Below, one piece after another: positions 1-7,750 of a stretch of DNA of 32,822 bases. The DNA is from an uncultured Lachnospiraceae bacterium. Its GTDB lineage: Bacteria; Bacillota; Clostridia; Lachnospirales; Lachnospiraceae. The first letter of the stretch is position 1. Every line of letters begins with the position of its first letter. The notes beneath the pieces were generated by a model. It searched no databases and had not been told where the DNA came from. It saw nothing but the letters and a program-made list of their open reading frames with translations. Made by a program: the position numbers and the translations under genes. The stretch covers positions 1 through 32,822 of the forward strand of contig CAJUTU010000038.1 in assembly GCA_910589385.1 (NCBI GenBank), written 5' to 3'.

Positions 1-104
1 GTTCGTTTGAGCCTATTTTTTCAACTCGATTTTCATAGATTACTTGACACTACCCTGTTTTTAACCAATTTACATAGCAAATGGCTTGCCCGCTTTATGC
101 AGCC

Positions 105-1610
105 CTATTTCATCATTTGTTTTAAGTTCTCATAAATCTGCAGATATTTCTGGTAAGCTTCGTCATACACTGCCCGCTTCTCCTCCTGGGGTTCATGGGC
201 GCGCTTGCTCTGGACTGTCAGCTTCACCGCTTCTTCAAAATCCTGATACATCCCAACGCCGACTCCCGCAAGCATTGCCGCCCCCAGAGTGGTTGCCGTA
301 TCAGATGCCGGTACTACGATCGGCTTTCCGGTCACATCTGATTTGATCTGTGTCCAGAGAAGGGAATTTGCCGAGCCTCCCATGGCCCTCATAACCTCCA
401 CATGTGCCCCGGCTTTTTCTGCCACTTCCAGATTATGCCGCAGGGAAAATGCCACCCCTTCCATGGCAGCTCGTATAAAATGGCCTTTTGTTTTGCTGAA
501 ATCCAGTCCATAATAGACCCCTTTGGCCTTTGGATTCCAGATGGGGGATCGTTCTCCCGACATATAGGGCAGAAATATAACCCCGTCGCTTCCGGCCGGC
601 ACGGCTTCTGCCTCTTCATTAAACAAATCCAGGGAACTTTTTCCAAGCCGTTTCCCTTTTTCCCTCTCATAATCCGCAAATTCTTTTTCCAGCCATCGCA
701 TCACACCCCCGCCTCCGGTGGTGCCGCCCTGTAAAAGCCAATGGCCCGGAATCACATGAAAGCCCAAGATCAGCCTTTCATCTGCCTTATATGTATCCAT
801 ACAAATGCTCATTCCGCCTGCCTGGCCGCCCTGCTCCTGACATTCTCCGGAATGGATGACGCCTGCGCCCAGTGTTCCGCACGCGGCATCCAAGCCTCCT
901 GCCGCAACCGGGATTCCTTTTGCCAGTCCACATTCCCTGGCCGCTTTTTCCGTGACTGTCCCGATGATCTCATGGCATGGATAAATATCCGGAAGGATAA
1001 ACCTGGGAATCCCCAATTCCTCACACATTTCTTCGTTCCATGTGCCTGTATGCATATCAAAACAATGCAGCCCATATCCCTGGGACATATCCTGGGTCAT
1101 CTCTCCGGTCAGTTTATACGCAATATAGCTGTTCGACTGTAAAATCTTATGCGTTTTCTCATATACATCCGGCCGGTTCCGGTGATACCAGATGATTTTT
1201 GCCGTTGTATAAGATGGCTGCAGGGAATTGCCGGATAATCCAAAAATCTTATCTGAGCCGACTTTCAGATTTAATTCCTCACAAATATCTGCCGCTCTCG
1301 TATCCATCCAGATGGGCGTGTTTATCAGGACATTTCCTTCCCGATCCACCGCAATGGCTGACCAGCTCTGTCCGTCAATCCCGATCCCCGCAATTTCTTC
1401 TGGATTTATATCCCCTTTTTTTAATGCATCCTTCACCGCGCAGCAGACAGCGCCCCACCATTCCTCCGGATCCTGTTCTGCCTCTCCCTCTTTTGGATAG
1501 TATACCGGATAATCTCCGTTTGAAGCTGCCTTCACCTGCCCCTGCCGGTCAAATACAGCTACTTTACAGGCGCTTGTCCCGATATCAATTCCTAATAAGT
1601 ATGGTTTCAT
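105..1610 (-). CDS. FGGY-family carbohydrate kinase (xylulokinase-like)
   Basis: This 501-residue cytosolic kinase is the right length for the FGGY family and should phosphorylate a ketose or polyol with ATP. The N-terminal phosphate-binding motif LLGIDIGTSACKVAVFD is present, a GxDGQSW motif follows near residue 98, and the second ATPase half contains GGTTGGGGV and MGGSANS. The overall pattern is closest to XylB rather than GlpK or RhaB. The ATG follows AGAGG at 5 nt. It is the last gene of the aldolase-lacI-kinase unit, 75 bp after the regulator. The pairing with a class II aldolase suggests the kinase makes a ketose phosphate that the aldolase splits, but the sugar cannot be read from sequence. 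It could act on a second pentose or ketose that enters through the same regulon. Family confidence is high, substrate confidence low. Confidence 0.88.
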   Translation of the reverse strand: MKPYLLGIDIGTSACKVAVFDRQGQVKAASNGDYPVYYPKEGEAEQDPEEWWGAVCCAVKDALKKGDINPEEIAGIGIDGQSWSAIAVDREGNVLINTPIWMDTRAADICEELNLKVGSDKIFGLSGNSLQPSYTTAKIIWYHRNRPDVYEKTHKILQSNSYIAYKLTGEMTQDMSQGYGLHCFDMHTGTWNEEMCEELGIPRFILPDIYPCHEIIGTVTEKAARECGLAKGIPVAAGGLDAACGTLGAGVIHSGECQEQGGQAGGMSICMDTYKADERLILGFHVIPGHWLLQGGTTGGGGVMRWLEKEFADYEREKGKRLGKSSLDLFNEEAEAVPAGSDGVIFLPYMSGERSPIWNPKAKGVYYGLDFSKTKGHFIRAAMEGVAFSLRHNLEVAEKAGAHVEVMRAMGGSANSLLWTQIKSDVTGKPIVVPASDTATTLGAAMLAGVGVGMYQDFEEAVKLTVQSKRAHEPQEEKRAVYDEAYQKYLQIYENLKQMMK

Positions 1611-1685
1611 TTCTACCTCTTTTTAGGCGCCGTAAAAAATAATGTAAACAGATTGCTCATGATTTTCCTTACGGTTCCCTAACAC

Positions 1686-2696
1686 TTACTTTCCTACATT
1701 CCTGATTGTTCTTCCTTCTACAAAGCCTGTCTTCAGCTTTATATGATTCCGCTCGTCTAACGGAGCGTTTCCTTCCAGCTTCTGCAGCATATTCTCAGCC
1801 ACCTGCCGTCCGATTTCCTTCGTCGGCTGCGTTACAATACTCAATTTTGGTACGCATGCTTTGGCAAATTCCAGGTTGTCAAATCCGATAAACGAAAGCT
1901 GCTCCGGAACCCTGATCCCAAGCTCGTTCGCTTCGATCACCGCCCCCACCGTCAATTCATAGTTTGACGCAAGCACCGCCGTCATATCTGGATTCTGCTC
2001 GATCAGAGCCTGCATACCTGCTGCTCCCCCGGCTATGGTATAACTCTTTCGTATGACTAGGCTTTCCTGCTGCTTGATACCGGCTTCCTTAAGCCCTTCC
2101 CTGTACCCAGCCAGACGCTCTTCTGCGGTAAACAAATCTTCCGGTCCCGCGATGATGCCGATTTTTTCATGCCCGGCCTGGATGAGCCTGCGGACCGCAT
2201 CTTTCGCCGCACCAGAATTATCTACCAATACACTGTCACATTCCAGATCTTGGAACTTCCGGTCAAGCAGGATCACCGGTTTACTTTTACTCATAAAGGT
2301 ACGAAGATACTTGCCGGAACTCGAAGACGGCATCAATATCAGACCGTCTACCCTTCTTTTGTTCAGGAAATCCACTGCTTCTTCTTCCCTTTTCGCATCT
2401 GTACGGCAGTCACAGATCATGGTTGCATATCCATGAGCCCTCAAGATATCCTCTACTTCCGTGATGATCTCTGCGCAGAAAATATTATTCAGTTCCGGGA
2501 TGATGATCCCGACCATCTTAGTTTTATTTGTCTTAAGGCCGCGGGCTACCTCATTCACTTCAAAATGAAGTTCTTCTATCGCAGCCTCAATCTTCTGCCT
2601 GTTCTTTTCCCGTACATTTCCTCCGTTCAAATAGGAGGAAATGGTCGCAAGTCCAAGCCCTGTTTCTTTTGCAATATCCTTTATCGTAGCTGCCAC
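1686..2696 (-). CDS. LacI-family transcriptional regulator, probable fucose regulon repressor
   Basis: This is a 336-residue LacI/GalR regulator of full family length. Residues 1-50 form the helix-turn-helix (TIKDIAKETGLGLATISSYLNG), the hinge helix reads NEVARGLKTN, and the rest is a periplasmic-binding-protein-like sugar-sensing domain (VGIIIPELNN, DGLILMP, SFIGFDN). The start is GTG at 2696, preceded by an AGGTAG site. Its position 30 bp after the aldolase and before the sugar kinase makes it a local regulator. CGAAACGTTTCG-like palindromes at the promoters of both transcription units are the expected operators, including one in front of its own operon, so autoregulation is likely. The inducer is inferred to be fucose, fuculose or a phosphate of it; this is not shown by sequence. 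Confidence 0.92.
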   Translation of the reverse strand: MAATIKDIAKETGLGLATISSYLNGGNVREKNRQKIEAAIEELHFEVNEVARGLKTNKTKMVGIIIPELNNIFCAEIITEVEDILRAHGYATMICDCRTDAKREEEAVDFLNKRRVDGLILMPSSSSGKYLRTFMSKSKPVILLDRKFQDLECDSVLVDNSGAAKDAVRRLIQAGHEKIGIIAGPEDLFTAEERLAGYREGLKEAGIKQQESLVIRKSYTIAGGAAGMQALIEQNPDMTAVLASNYELTVGAVIEANELGIRVPEQLSFIGFDNLEFAKACVPKLSIVTQPTKEIGRQVAENMLQKLEGNAPLDERNHIKLKTGFVEGRTIRNVGK

Positions 2697-2726
2697 AGTT
2701 TACTACCTGCCTTTTGCCCCTTCTTT

Positions 2727-3578
2727 TTAGACTGCCTTGCCGTCACATCCGCAGACCTTCATCCGGCCTTTCACCAGTTCCTTTACGCTTTCCATTCCTG
2801 CCACACCCAGTTTCTTCGGGTCAAAAGTCTCTGGTTTTTCTTCTAACAGCTTCTTCACTGCCGCCGTATAGGCCGCCCTCAGTTCCGTGGCAAAATTGAC
2901 TTTGCAGATTCCCCTTTGCACACATTCCCTGACGTCTTCATCTGTCAGCCCGGACGCTCCGTGAAGGACGAGTGGGACGGAAACCAGTTTCTTAATCTCA
3001 CTTACCCTCTCCTTATCCAATACCGGCGTTCCTACATAAAATCCGTGCGCGGTTCCGATTGCGATTGCCAAGGATGAGATACCTGTCCTTTCCACAAATT
3101 CCTTTGCTTCATCCGGATCTGTGTTGGTATCCGCGTCTGCCTCTAGGTCGTCTTCCTTTCCGCCTACTTTTCCCAGCTCTGCCTCCACCGGAATGCCCTG
3201 TGCTTTCGCTTTTTCTACTACCTTTTTGCTGACTGCGATATTCTCTTCAAAATTTTCATGGGAACCGTCGATCATGACGGAAGTATATCCTGCCGCAATG
3301 GCGTCAACAGCCAGTTCATAGCTGTTCCCGTGGTCTAAATGAAGGCATACCGGAACGGAAGCTTTTTTTGCCTCTGCCGCTACGATCGCCGCGTAAGTTT
3401 CCAGCGTTCCATACTTGATGGTGGACGGCGTTGTCTGGAGCATGACCGGAGCTTTCAGCTCCTCTGCCGCTGCGATCACGGCTTTCACCATCTCCATGTT
3501 TTCCACGTTAAACGCGCCGACTGCATAGCCGCCTTTTTGCGCGTCTGTGAGCATTTTTTCTGATGTTACGAATGGCAT
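2727..3578 (-). CDS. Class II fructose-bisphosphate-aldolase-family ketose-phosphate aldolase
   Basis: This 283-residue protein has the full length of zinc-dependent class II aldolases of the FbaA/GatY/KbaY/IolJ group. These split a ketose 1-phosphate or bisphosphate into dihydroxyacetone phosphate and an aldehyde. Visible active-site elements are HLDHG (catalytic Asp and zinc His), DGSHENFEENI, EAELGKVGG, GTAHGFY and VLHGASG (further zinc ligands), then VNFATELR. The ATG follows AGGAGG. It opens its own transcription unit behind a strong promoter and a palindromic operator shared with the fucose operon. A normal L-fuculose-1-phosphate aldolase (FucA, AraD family) is missing from the window, so this enzyme is a candidate for that step. 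Tagatose- or fructose-bisphosphate aldolase is the main alternative. Confidence 0.9.
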   Translation of the reverse strand: MPFVTSEKMLTDAQKGGYAVGAFNVENMEMVKAVIAAAEELKAPVMLQTTPSTIKYGTLETYAAIVAAEAKKASVPVCLHLDHGNSYELAVDAIAAGYTSVMIDGSHENFEENIAVSKKVVEKAKAQGIPVEAELGKVGGKEDDLEADADTNTDPDEAKEFVERTGISSLAIAIGTAHGFYVGTPVLDKERVSEIKKLVSVPLVLHGASGLTDEDVRECVQRGICKVNFATELRAAYTAAVKKLLEEKPETFDPKKLGVAGMESVKELVKGRMKVCGCDGKAV

Positions 3579-3603
3579 GTTTTTCTCCTCCTGATCTCGA
3601 AAC

Positions 3604-3615
3604 CGAAACGTTTCG
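3604..3615. promoter_or_regulatory. LacI-type operator of the aldolase-lacI-kinase unit
   Basis: A perfect 12-bp palindrome CGAAACGTTTCG sits 14 bp downstream of the -10 box, where a bound repressor would block transcription start. An extra half site CGAAAC directly abuts it at 3598-3603. The central CG is typical of LacI-family operators. Near-identical sites occur at 12565, 12612 and 12787. Confidence 0.8.
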
Positions 3616-3629
3616 CTTTTGTTGTATTT

Positions 3630-3658
3630 ATCTTAATATACTCACTGTAAAATGTCAA
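3630..3658 (-). promoter_or_regulatory. Sigma-A-type promoter for the aldolase-lacI-kinase unit
   Basis: On the minus strand a perfect -35 TTGACA (3658-3653) is followed after 17 bp by -10 TAAGAT (3635-3630). Transcription would start near 3623, just upstream of the palindromic operator and about 45 nt before the aldolase start codon. Confidence 0.8.
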
Positions 3659-3704
3659 GATGCAAGTAAGAAACTGTTATAAAATCTAAAAATATCATCC
3701 CAAC

Positions 3705-3759
3705 AAAAAGGGAGCCTTAAGAATGCAATGATGAACACTGCCCCCTTGACTCCCTTTTT
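3705..3759 (-). terminator. Terminator of the fucose operon, possibly bidirectional
   Basis: Arms AAAAAGGGAG (3705-3714) and CTCCCTTTTT (3750-3759) enclose an inner stem GCAGTG/CATTGC (minus strand, one G-U pair) with a 5-nt loop. A-tract and T-tract flank both sides, so it could stop transcription in both directions. It lies between the fucU stop and the aldolase promoter and separates the two units. Confidence 0.75.
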
Positions 3760-3807
3760 TTAATTTCCTGCTATTCTCTGACTACATCTTCCTAAAAAAT
3801 TTTGAAT

Positions 3808-4248
3808 TTATTCTACAACAACGCCCTTTTGAAGCATCACATTTGCATACAGCGCAGACTCGCTTGTAGCGATAATGGCATACGCTGTCTTTGCTTCTTC
3901 ATAAAATGCAAAGCGCTCAATATTCCCAACGGCTTTGTCACCGCGCTCGTCGTATTTTGCAACGATTTCTTTGTAAGTATCCCAGATAGGAGTCTCTACA
4001 TCATCCCCCGGCATCACTTCCATCAGGTTCATTGGTTTTTCCACGTAGGTATCCAGCGGAAATACCTTCAGGATTGCCTCTAAGATCTCCGGCACCCCAT
4101 GGCCGTCACAACGGATCACAATTGCATTTTTCCCCATGGATTCTGCCGGGAAGTTGCCGTCAGAAATCACCAGCCTGTCGCTGTGCCCCATCTCACACAG
4201 CACTTTCAGCAATTCCGGCGATAAGATTTTTGGTATCCCTTTTAACAT
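3808..4248 (-). CDS. fucU: L-fucose mutarotase (RbsD/FucU family)
   Basis: This 146-residue protein spans the whole RbsD/FucU family, small cytosolic enzymes that interconvert the alpha and beta anomers of a sugar so that the isomerase receives the right form. It shows the family signature EMGHSDRLVISDGNFPAESMG, with the conserved His, near residues 20-40, and RFAFYEEAKTAYAIIATSE near the C-terminal half, matching FucU rather than RbsD. It begins 12 bp after the fucose isomerase stop with AAGGAG eight bases before the ATG, so it is cotranscribed as the last gene of the fucose operon. A terminator follows. Confidence 0.93.
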   Translation of the reverse strand: MLKGIPKILSPELLKVLCEMGHSDRLVISDGNFPAESMGKNAIVIRCDGHGVPEILEAILKVFPLDTYVEKPMNLMEVMPGDDVETPIWDTYKEIVAKYDERGDKAVGNIERFAFYEEAKTAYAIIATSESALYANVMLQKGVVVE

Positions 4249-4260
4249 ATTTTTGTCTCC

Positions 4261-6054
4261 TTATTTATACATTGGGCCATATGTCGCACATGCCCTGTAA
4301 TCCTGGCCTTCTTTGTCTGTTCCAAATGCATTCCATGCTGCCGGGCGGAAGATATCTTCTTCCGGAACATTGTGCATGCAGACCGGGATCCGAAGGATAG
4401 AAGCCATTGTGATCAGGTCAGCGCCGATGTGGCCGTAGGAAATCGCACCGTGGTTTGCTCCCCAGTTGTTCATCACATCATAAGCAGTCTTAAATGGTCC
4501 CTTTCCTGTACATCTTGGTGCAAACCATGTACACGGCCATGTGTAGTCTGTCCTCTTCCACAATGTATCAGATACTTCAGATGGAAGCTTGATCGTCCAG
4601 CCTTCTGCAATCTGAAGAACCGGCCCTAAATCTTTTACCAGATTCAGACGGATCATGGTACAAGGCATCTCAGCCTCTGTCAGGAAACGAGAGGAGAAGC
4701 CGCCGCCGCGGAAATATCCGTTGTCAGCCGGATTCCATGTGGTTGCCTTCAGAATCGCATCCTGATCTTCTTCTGTCACGTCATACCATGCTTTCATCAC
4801 GCCGTTTCCATCTGCGTCCTTTGCCTCGCCGCATGCGTCCAGGCAGGCTGCACCGGAGTTGATCAGGTGGATAAAGCCGTCGGCCTCTTTTGCTTTTCCT
4901 TCAATCTCATATCCGGTTACTCTCTTCACCGCATCACCGCTCCAATAGGTACGGACATCCGCGAAAATCTGCGCACGGTTCGTCAAAAGCTTCATAAACA
5001 ACATGCCAAGGCCGTTCAATACGTCATTTTCCGTTGCAAGGATATAAGGTTCTCTTGCCCCGTTCCAGTCAAAGGAACTATTCAAGACAGCCTCTGCAAA
5101 ATCTCCGTTTGGATAGAAGTCTGTCCACTGTCTCTGTCCCTGGAATCCGGCAGCGATCGCATTGTGGCCTACCATCTCTTCTTCGCATCCTTCCGGCAGG
5201 TTCTTGTTGCCGCCCATGAGGTCTTTGATGATAACAGCCATTTTTACAACAAACTCAAACTGTTCCTCTTTTTCCTTGTCAGATTTCTGCAGCCAGTCCG
5301 GATTCTTGTCAAAGCCGATCGTGCATTTCTCTTTTGCCCATGCAAGCGCTTTCTGGAATTCAGCTTCATCGTAAACGCCTTCTGTCATGCGGCGGATGAT
5401 TTCCACCTCGTCTACAGACTCTACCCGCATTCCCAGATAGGATTCCATGAAATCGGAGTCAATGATCGAGCCGCCGATCCCCATACAAATGGAGCCGATC
5501 TGTAAGTAGGAGGTTCCTCTCATAGATGCTGCAGCAACCGCCGCACGTCCAAATCTCAATAATTTCTCTTTAACGTCTTCTGGTATTACAGAGTCGTCTG
5601 CGTCCTGTACGTCGTGTCCATAGATGCCAAATGCCGGAAGTCCTTTTTGTGCATGTGTTGCAAGAACGGATGCAAGATATACGGCGCCTGGCCTTTCTGT
5701 CGCATTCAATCCCCACACACCTTTGATCGTATTCGGATCCATGTCCATGGTTTCTGAACCATAGCACCAGCACGGAGTCACAGTTAAAGTAATATCTACC
5801 CCTTCTTTCCGGAATTTTTCAGCACAAGCCGCCGTCTCAGCAACACGTCCGATCGTCGTATCAGCAATGACAACCTTCACTGGCTCTCCGTTAGAATACT
5901 TGATGTTTTCCTCAAACAGTTTTTTTGCTGCCTGAGCCATACCCATAGTCTGGTCTTCCAGAGATTCACGAACCTTCAACGCCCCTCTTCTTCCGTCAAT
6001 AGTTGGACGGATACCAATTACCGGCTGTCCTCCGATCAATCTGCTTTCTGCCAT
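4261..6054 (-). CDS. fucI: L-fucose isomerase
   Basis: This 597-residue protein is collinear with Escherichia coli FucI (591 residues), the metal-dependent cytosolic ketol isomerase that turns L-fucose into L-fuculose and also D-arabinose into D-ribulose. Recognisable blocks are IGIRPTIDGRRG, TVTPCWCYGSETMDMDP, GIYGHDVQDADDS, SFDWNGAREP, then ATEND, FADVRTYW and NWGANHGAISYGHIG. In the E. coli enzyme the corresponding Glu, Asp and His bind the manganese, and all three are retained. The start is supported by AAGGAGG eight bases upstream. The 132-bp gap to the kinase gene upstream contains three repeated hairpins. Very sure of the family; whether D-arabinose is also used cannot be told. Confidence 0.97.
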   Translation of the reverse strand: MAESRLIGGQPVIGIRPTIDGRRGALKVRESLEDQTMGMAQAAKKLFEENIKYSNGEPVKVVIADTTIGRVAETAACAEKFRKEGVDITLTVTPCWCYGSETMDMDPNTIKGVWGLNATERPGAVYLASVLATHAQKGLPAFGIYGHDVQDADDSVIPEDVKEKLLRFGRAAVAAASMRGTSYLQIGSICMGIGGSIIDSDFMESYLGMRVESVDEVEIIRRMTEGVYDEAEFQKALAWAKEKCTIGFDKNPDWLQKSDKEKEEQFEFVVKMAVIIKDLMGGNKNLPEGCEEEMVGHNAIAAGFQGQRQWTDFYPNGDFAEAVLNSSFDWNGAREPYILATENDVLNGLGMLFMKLLTNRAQIFADVRTYWSGDAVKRVTGYEIEGKAKEADGFIHLINSGAACLDACGEAKDADGNGVMKAWYDVTEEDQDAILKATTWNPADNGYFRGGGFSSRFLTEAEMPCTMIRLNLVKDLGPVLQIAEGWTIKLPSEVSDTLWKRTDYTWPCTWFAPRCTGKGPFKTAYDVMNNWGANHGAISYGHIGADLITMASILRIPVCMHNVPEEDIFRPAAWNAFGTDKEGQDYRACATYGPMYK

Positions 6055-6081
6055 TTCAATGTCCTCCTTTTAATTTATATC

Positions 6082-6183
6082 TAATCTGCTTTGCAAATGA
6101 ATTGCCTTCTATTTTTTATATGACCTGCTTTGCAGATAAATTTCCTTTTATCTGATCTGTCTTACAGATAAATTACCTTTTAC
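6082..6183 (-). repeat. Three tandem hairpin units in the fucK-fucI gap
   Basis: Three roughly 32-bp units (6153-6183, 6121-6152, 6082-6113) each read, on the minus strand, A-rich AAAAGG or GAAGG, then AATTTAT or AATTCAT, then a hairpin with a 6-bp stem and 3-nt loop. The stems are ATCTGT/ACAGAT, ATCTGC/GCAGGT and ATTTGC/GCAGAT. Differences between copies keep pairing, by one full compensatory change and by G-U pairs, so RNA structure seems selected. The true fucI ribosome site follows the last unit. Confidence 0.7.
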
Positions 6184-6186
6184 TCT

Positions 6187-7665
6187 TTACTTTTGGATGA
6201 TCGTCTTAAATTTTTCATATGCCTCATCCCACTTTTCATGGTCTTTTGGAAGATACTCATATGTCTGTTCTGAATTTGCAATAATCTGGCGCGCTTCTTT
6301 TACATCTTTGATCTCTCCCAGCGCCATCATCTGTACTGCAATATTCCCCAATGCGGTAGCCTCTACCGGGCCAGCCAGTACTTTACGGTTATTCGCGCTT
6401 GCTGTCATCTGGCAGAGAAGTTTGCTCTGGATACCTCCGCCGATCATATGGATCATAGAAAAACTTTTTCCTGTGCAGGCTTCAATCTGTTCCAGTGTAT
6501 ATCGGTACTTTAACGCCAGGCTCTGATTGATACAGCACATGATATCTCCGATCGACTCTGGAATCTTCTGGCCCGTCCTTTCACAAAATGCGCGGATCCT
6601 TCCCGGAATATCCCCTGCTGTGTTAAATTCAGGAGAATCCGGATCAATAAAACTCAGGAACGGCTCTGCTTTTTGCGCCATCTGTTCCAACTCTCCAAAA
6701 CCATATTCCTGTCCCTCACGGATCCATTGCCTTCTGCTTTCCTGAGCAAGCCATAAGCCAATAATATTTTTCAGGAACGTAAATGTATTGCCATACCCAC
6801 CCTCATTACTTACGTTGAATTCAAAAGATTCTTTTCCGATCACAGGCTCTTTCAGCTCTGTCCCAAATAAACTCCATGTCCCACAGCTGATAAACATAAA
6901 ATCTTCTTCCTCTGTGGGGACTGCCACAACAGCGCTTTGCGTGTCATGGCTTGCAACAGCAATGACCTTTGCAGGCTGGATTCCAAGCTCACTACAGATA
7001 TCAGCCGAAATCTCCCCTATAGCTGTACCGCTTGGGACAATCTCTGGAAGAATCTCTTTCGGAATCGAAAGCGCCTCCAATACCCGGTCAGACCATATCT
7101 GTTTCCTTGCATCCATGAGCTGGGTCGTGGTGGCCATCGTGTATTCTGCTTTTTTCTCTCCTGTAAGGAAATAATTAAACAGATCCGGTGTCAGCAGTAA
7201 TGTTTTTGCCCGTTCCAATAACCAAGGTCTCTTTTGTACCAGAGAATACAATTGGAATACAGTATTGAAATTCTCAAACTGATTTCCTGTCAGATTATAA
7301 AGCTCCTCTTTGGGTATCGCTTTAAAGACCTCATCCTGCATGCCAAGCGTCCTGTCGTCCCTGTAATGTACCGCACTTTCCAGCAGTACCCCCTGCTCGT
7401 CCAAAAGGCCGAAATCTACGCCCCAGGTGTCAATTCCAATGCTGTCAAACCCACCCTTTTGCTTTGCTTTTATGATTCCCTGCTTAATCTCAAAAAATTG
7501 TCTTAAGGTATCCCAGTACATGGTCTTTCCAATCATCACCGGGTCATTGGAAAACCTGTGTACTTCTTCCATGACAATTTTGCCATCCTCCAGCCTTGCA
7601 AGGATCGCCCTTCCGCTGGATGCTCCAAAGTCAAACGCCAGAACCTGTTTCTTCTCTTGTCCCAC
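6187..7665 (-). CDS. L-fuculokinase (rhamnulokinase-type FGGY kinase)
   Basis: This 492-residue FGGY kinase would phosphorylate L-fuculose at O1 using ATP. The start chosen is GTG at 7665 (protein begins VGQEKKQVLAFDFG): AGAGGAGG lies seven bases upstream and the phosphate-binding motif DFGASSGRA follows at once, whereas the upstream reading frame gives an unrelated 50-residue extension running through a hairpin. Other family marks are DTWGVDFGLLD, SCGTWSLFG and MIGGGIQSKLLCQMTA. The sequence is closer to RhaB than to the enterobacterial FucK. Its position between the fucose transporter and fucI/fucU makes fuculose the likely substrate; rhamnulose cannot be excluded, but no rhamnose isomerase is present. 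Confidence 0.9.
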   Translation of the reverse strand: MGQEKKQVLAFDFGASSGRAILARLEDGKIVMEEVHRFSNDPVMIGKTMYWDTLRQFFEIKQGIIKAKQKGGFDSIGIDTWGVDFGLLDEQGVLLESAVHYRDDRTLGMQDEVFKAIPKEELYNLTGNQFENFNTVFQLYSLVQKRPWLLERAKTLLLTPDLFNYFLTGEKKAEYTMATTTQLMDARKQIWSDRVLEALSIPKEILPEIVPSGTAIGEISADICSELGIQPAKVIAVASHDTQSAVVAVPTEEEDFMFISCGTWSLFGTELKEPVIGKESFEFNVSNEGGYGNTFTFLKNIIGLWLAQESRRQWIREGQEYGFGELEQMAQKAEPFLSFIDPDSPEFNTAGDIPGRIRAFCERTGQKIPESIGDIMCCINQSLALKYRYTLEQIEACTGKSFSMIHMIGGGIQSKLLCQMTASANNRKVLAGPVEATALGNIAVQMMALGEIKDVKEARQIIANSEQTYEYLPKDHEKWDEAYEKFKTIIQK

Positions 7666-7686
7666 GGCTTTTCCTCCTCTAGTGCA

Positions 7687-7715
7687 AAAGGAACCGGAGT
7701 AAATCCGGTTCCTTT
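7687..7715 (-). promoter_or_regulatory. Perfect 12-bp intercistronic hairpin after the binding-protein gene
   Basis: AAAGGAACCGGA and TCCGGTTCCTTT flank a 5-nt loop, followed on the minus strand by TTTTGC. It lies 35 bp after the stop of the sugar-binding protein and just before the kinase ribosome site. Such hairpins often protect the 3' end of binding-protein mRNA or terminate part of the transcripts, so the binding protein is made in excess of the enzymes; that role is inferred. Confidence 0.7.
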
Positions 7716-7750
7716 CTGCTTGTCCATCGTATTTACTTACCAGAAAAATA

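Noticed and set aside
1..104. A terminator after the first FGGY kinase gene
   Set aside because: Only a 4-bp GGCT/AGCC pairing was seen and no T-run; the unit may end outside the window.
105..1610. Several open frames on the plus strand and in other minus frames over the kinase gene
   Set aside because: They are antisense or shifted shadows of a gene with clear family motifs, and have no ribosome sites or protein similarity.
3604..3615. CcpA catabolite-response element
   Set aside because: The centre CG fits, but the outer bases expected for a cre site (TGWAA...TTWCA) are not present; a local LacI operator explains the shared sites better, though overlap in control is not excluded.
6082..6183. 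CRISPR array as an explanation for the three repeats between the kinase and fucI
   Set aside because: Units are contiguous and imperfect, there are no unique spacers and no cas genes.
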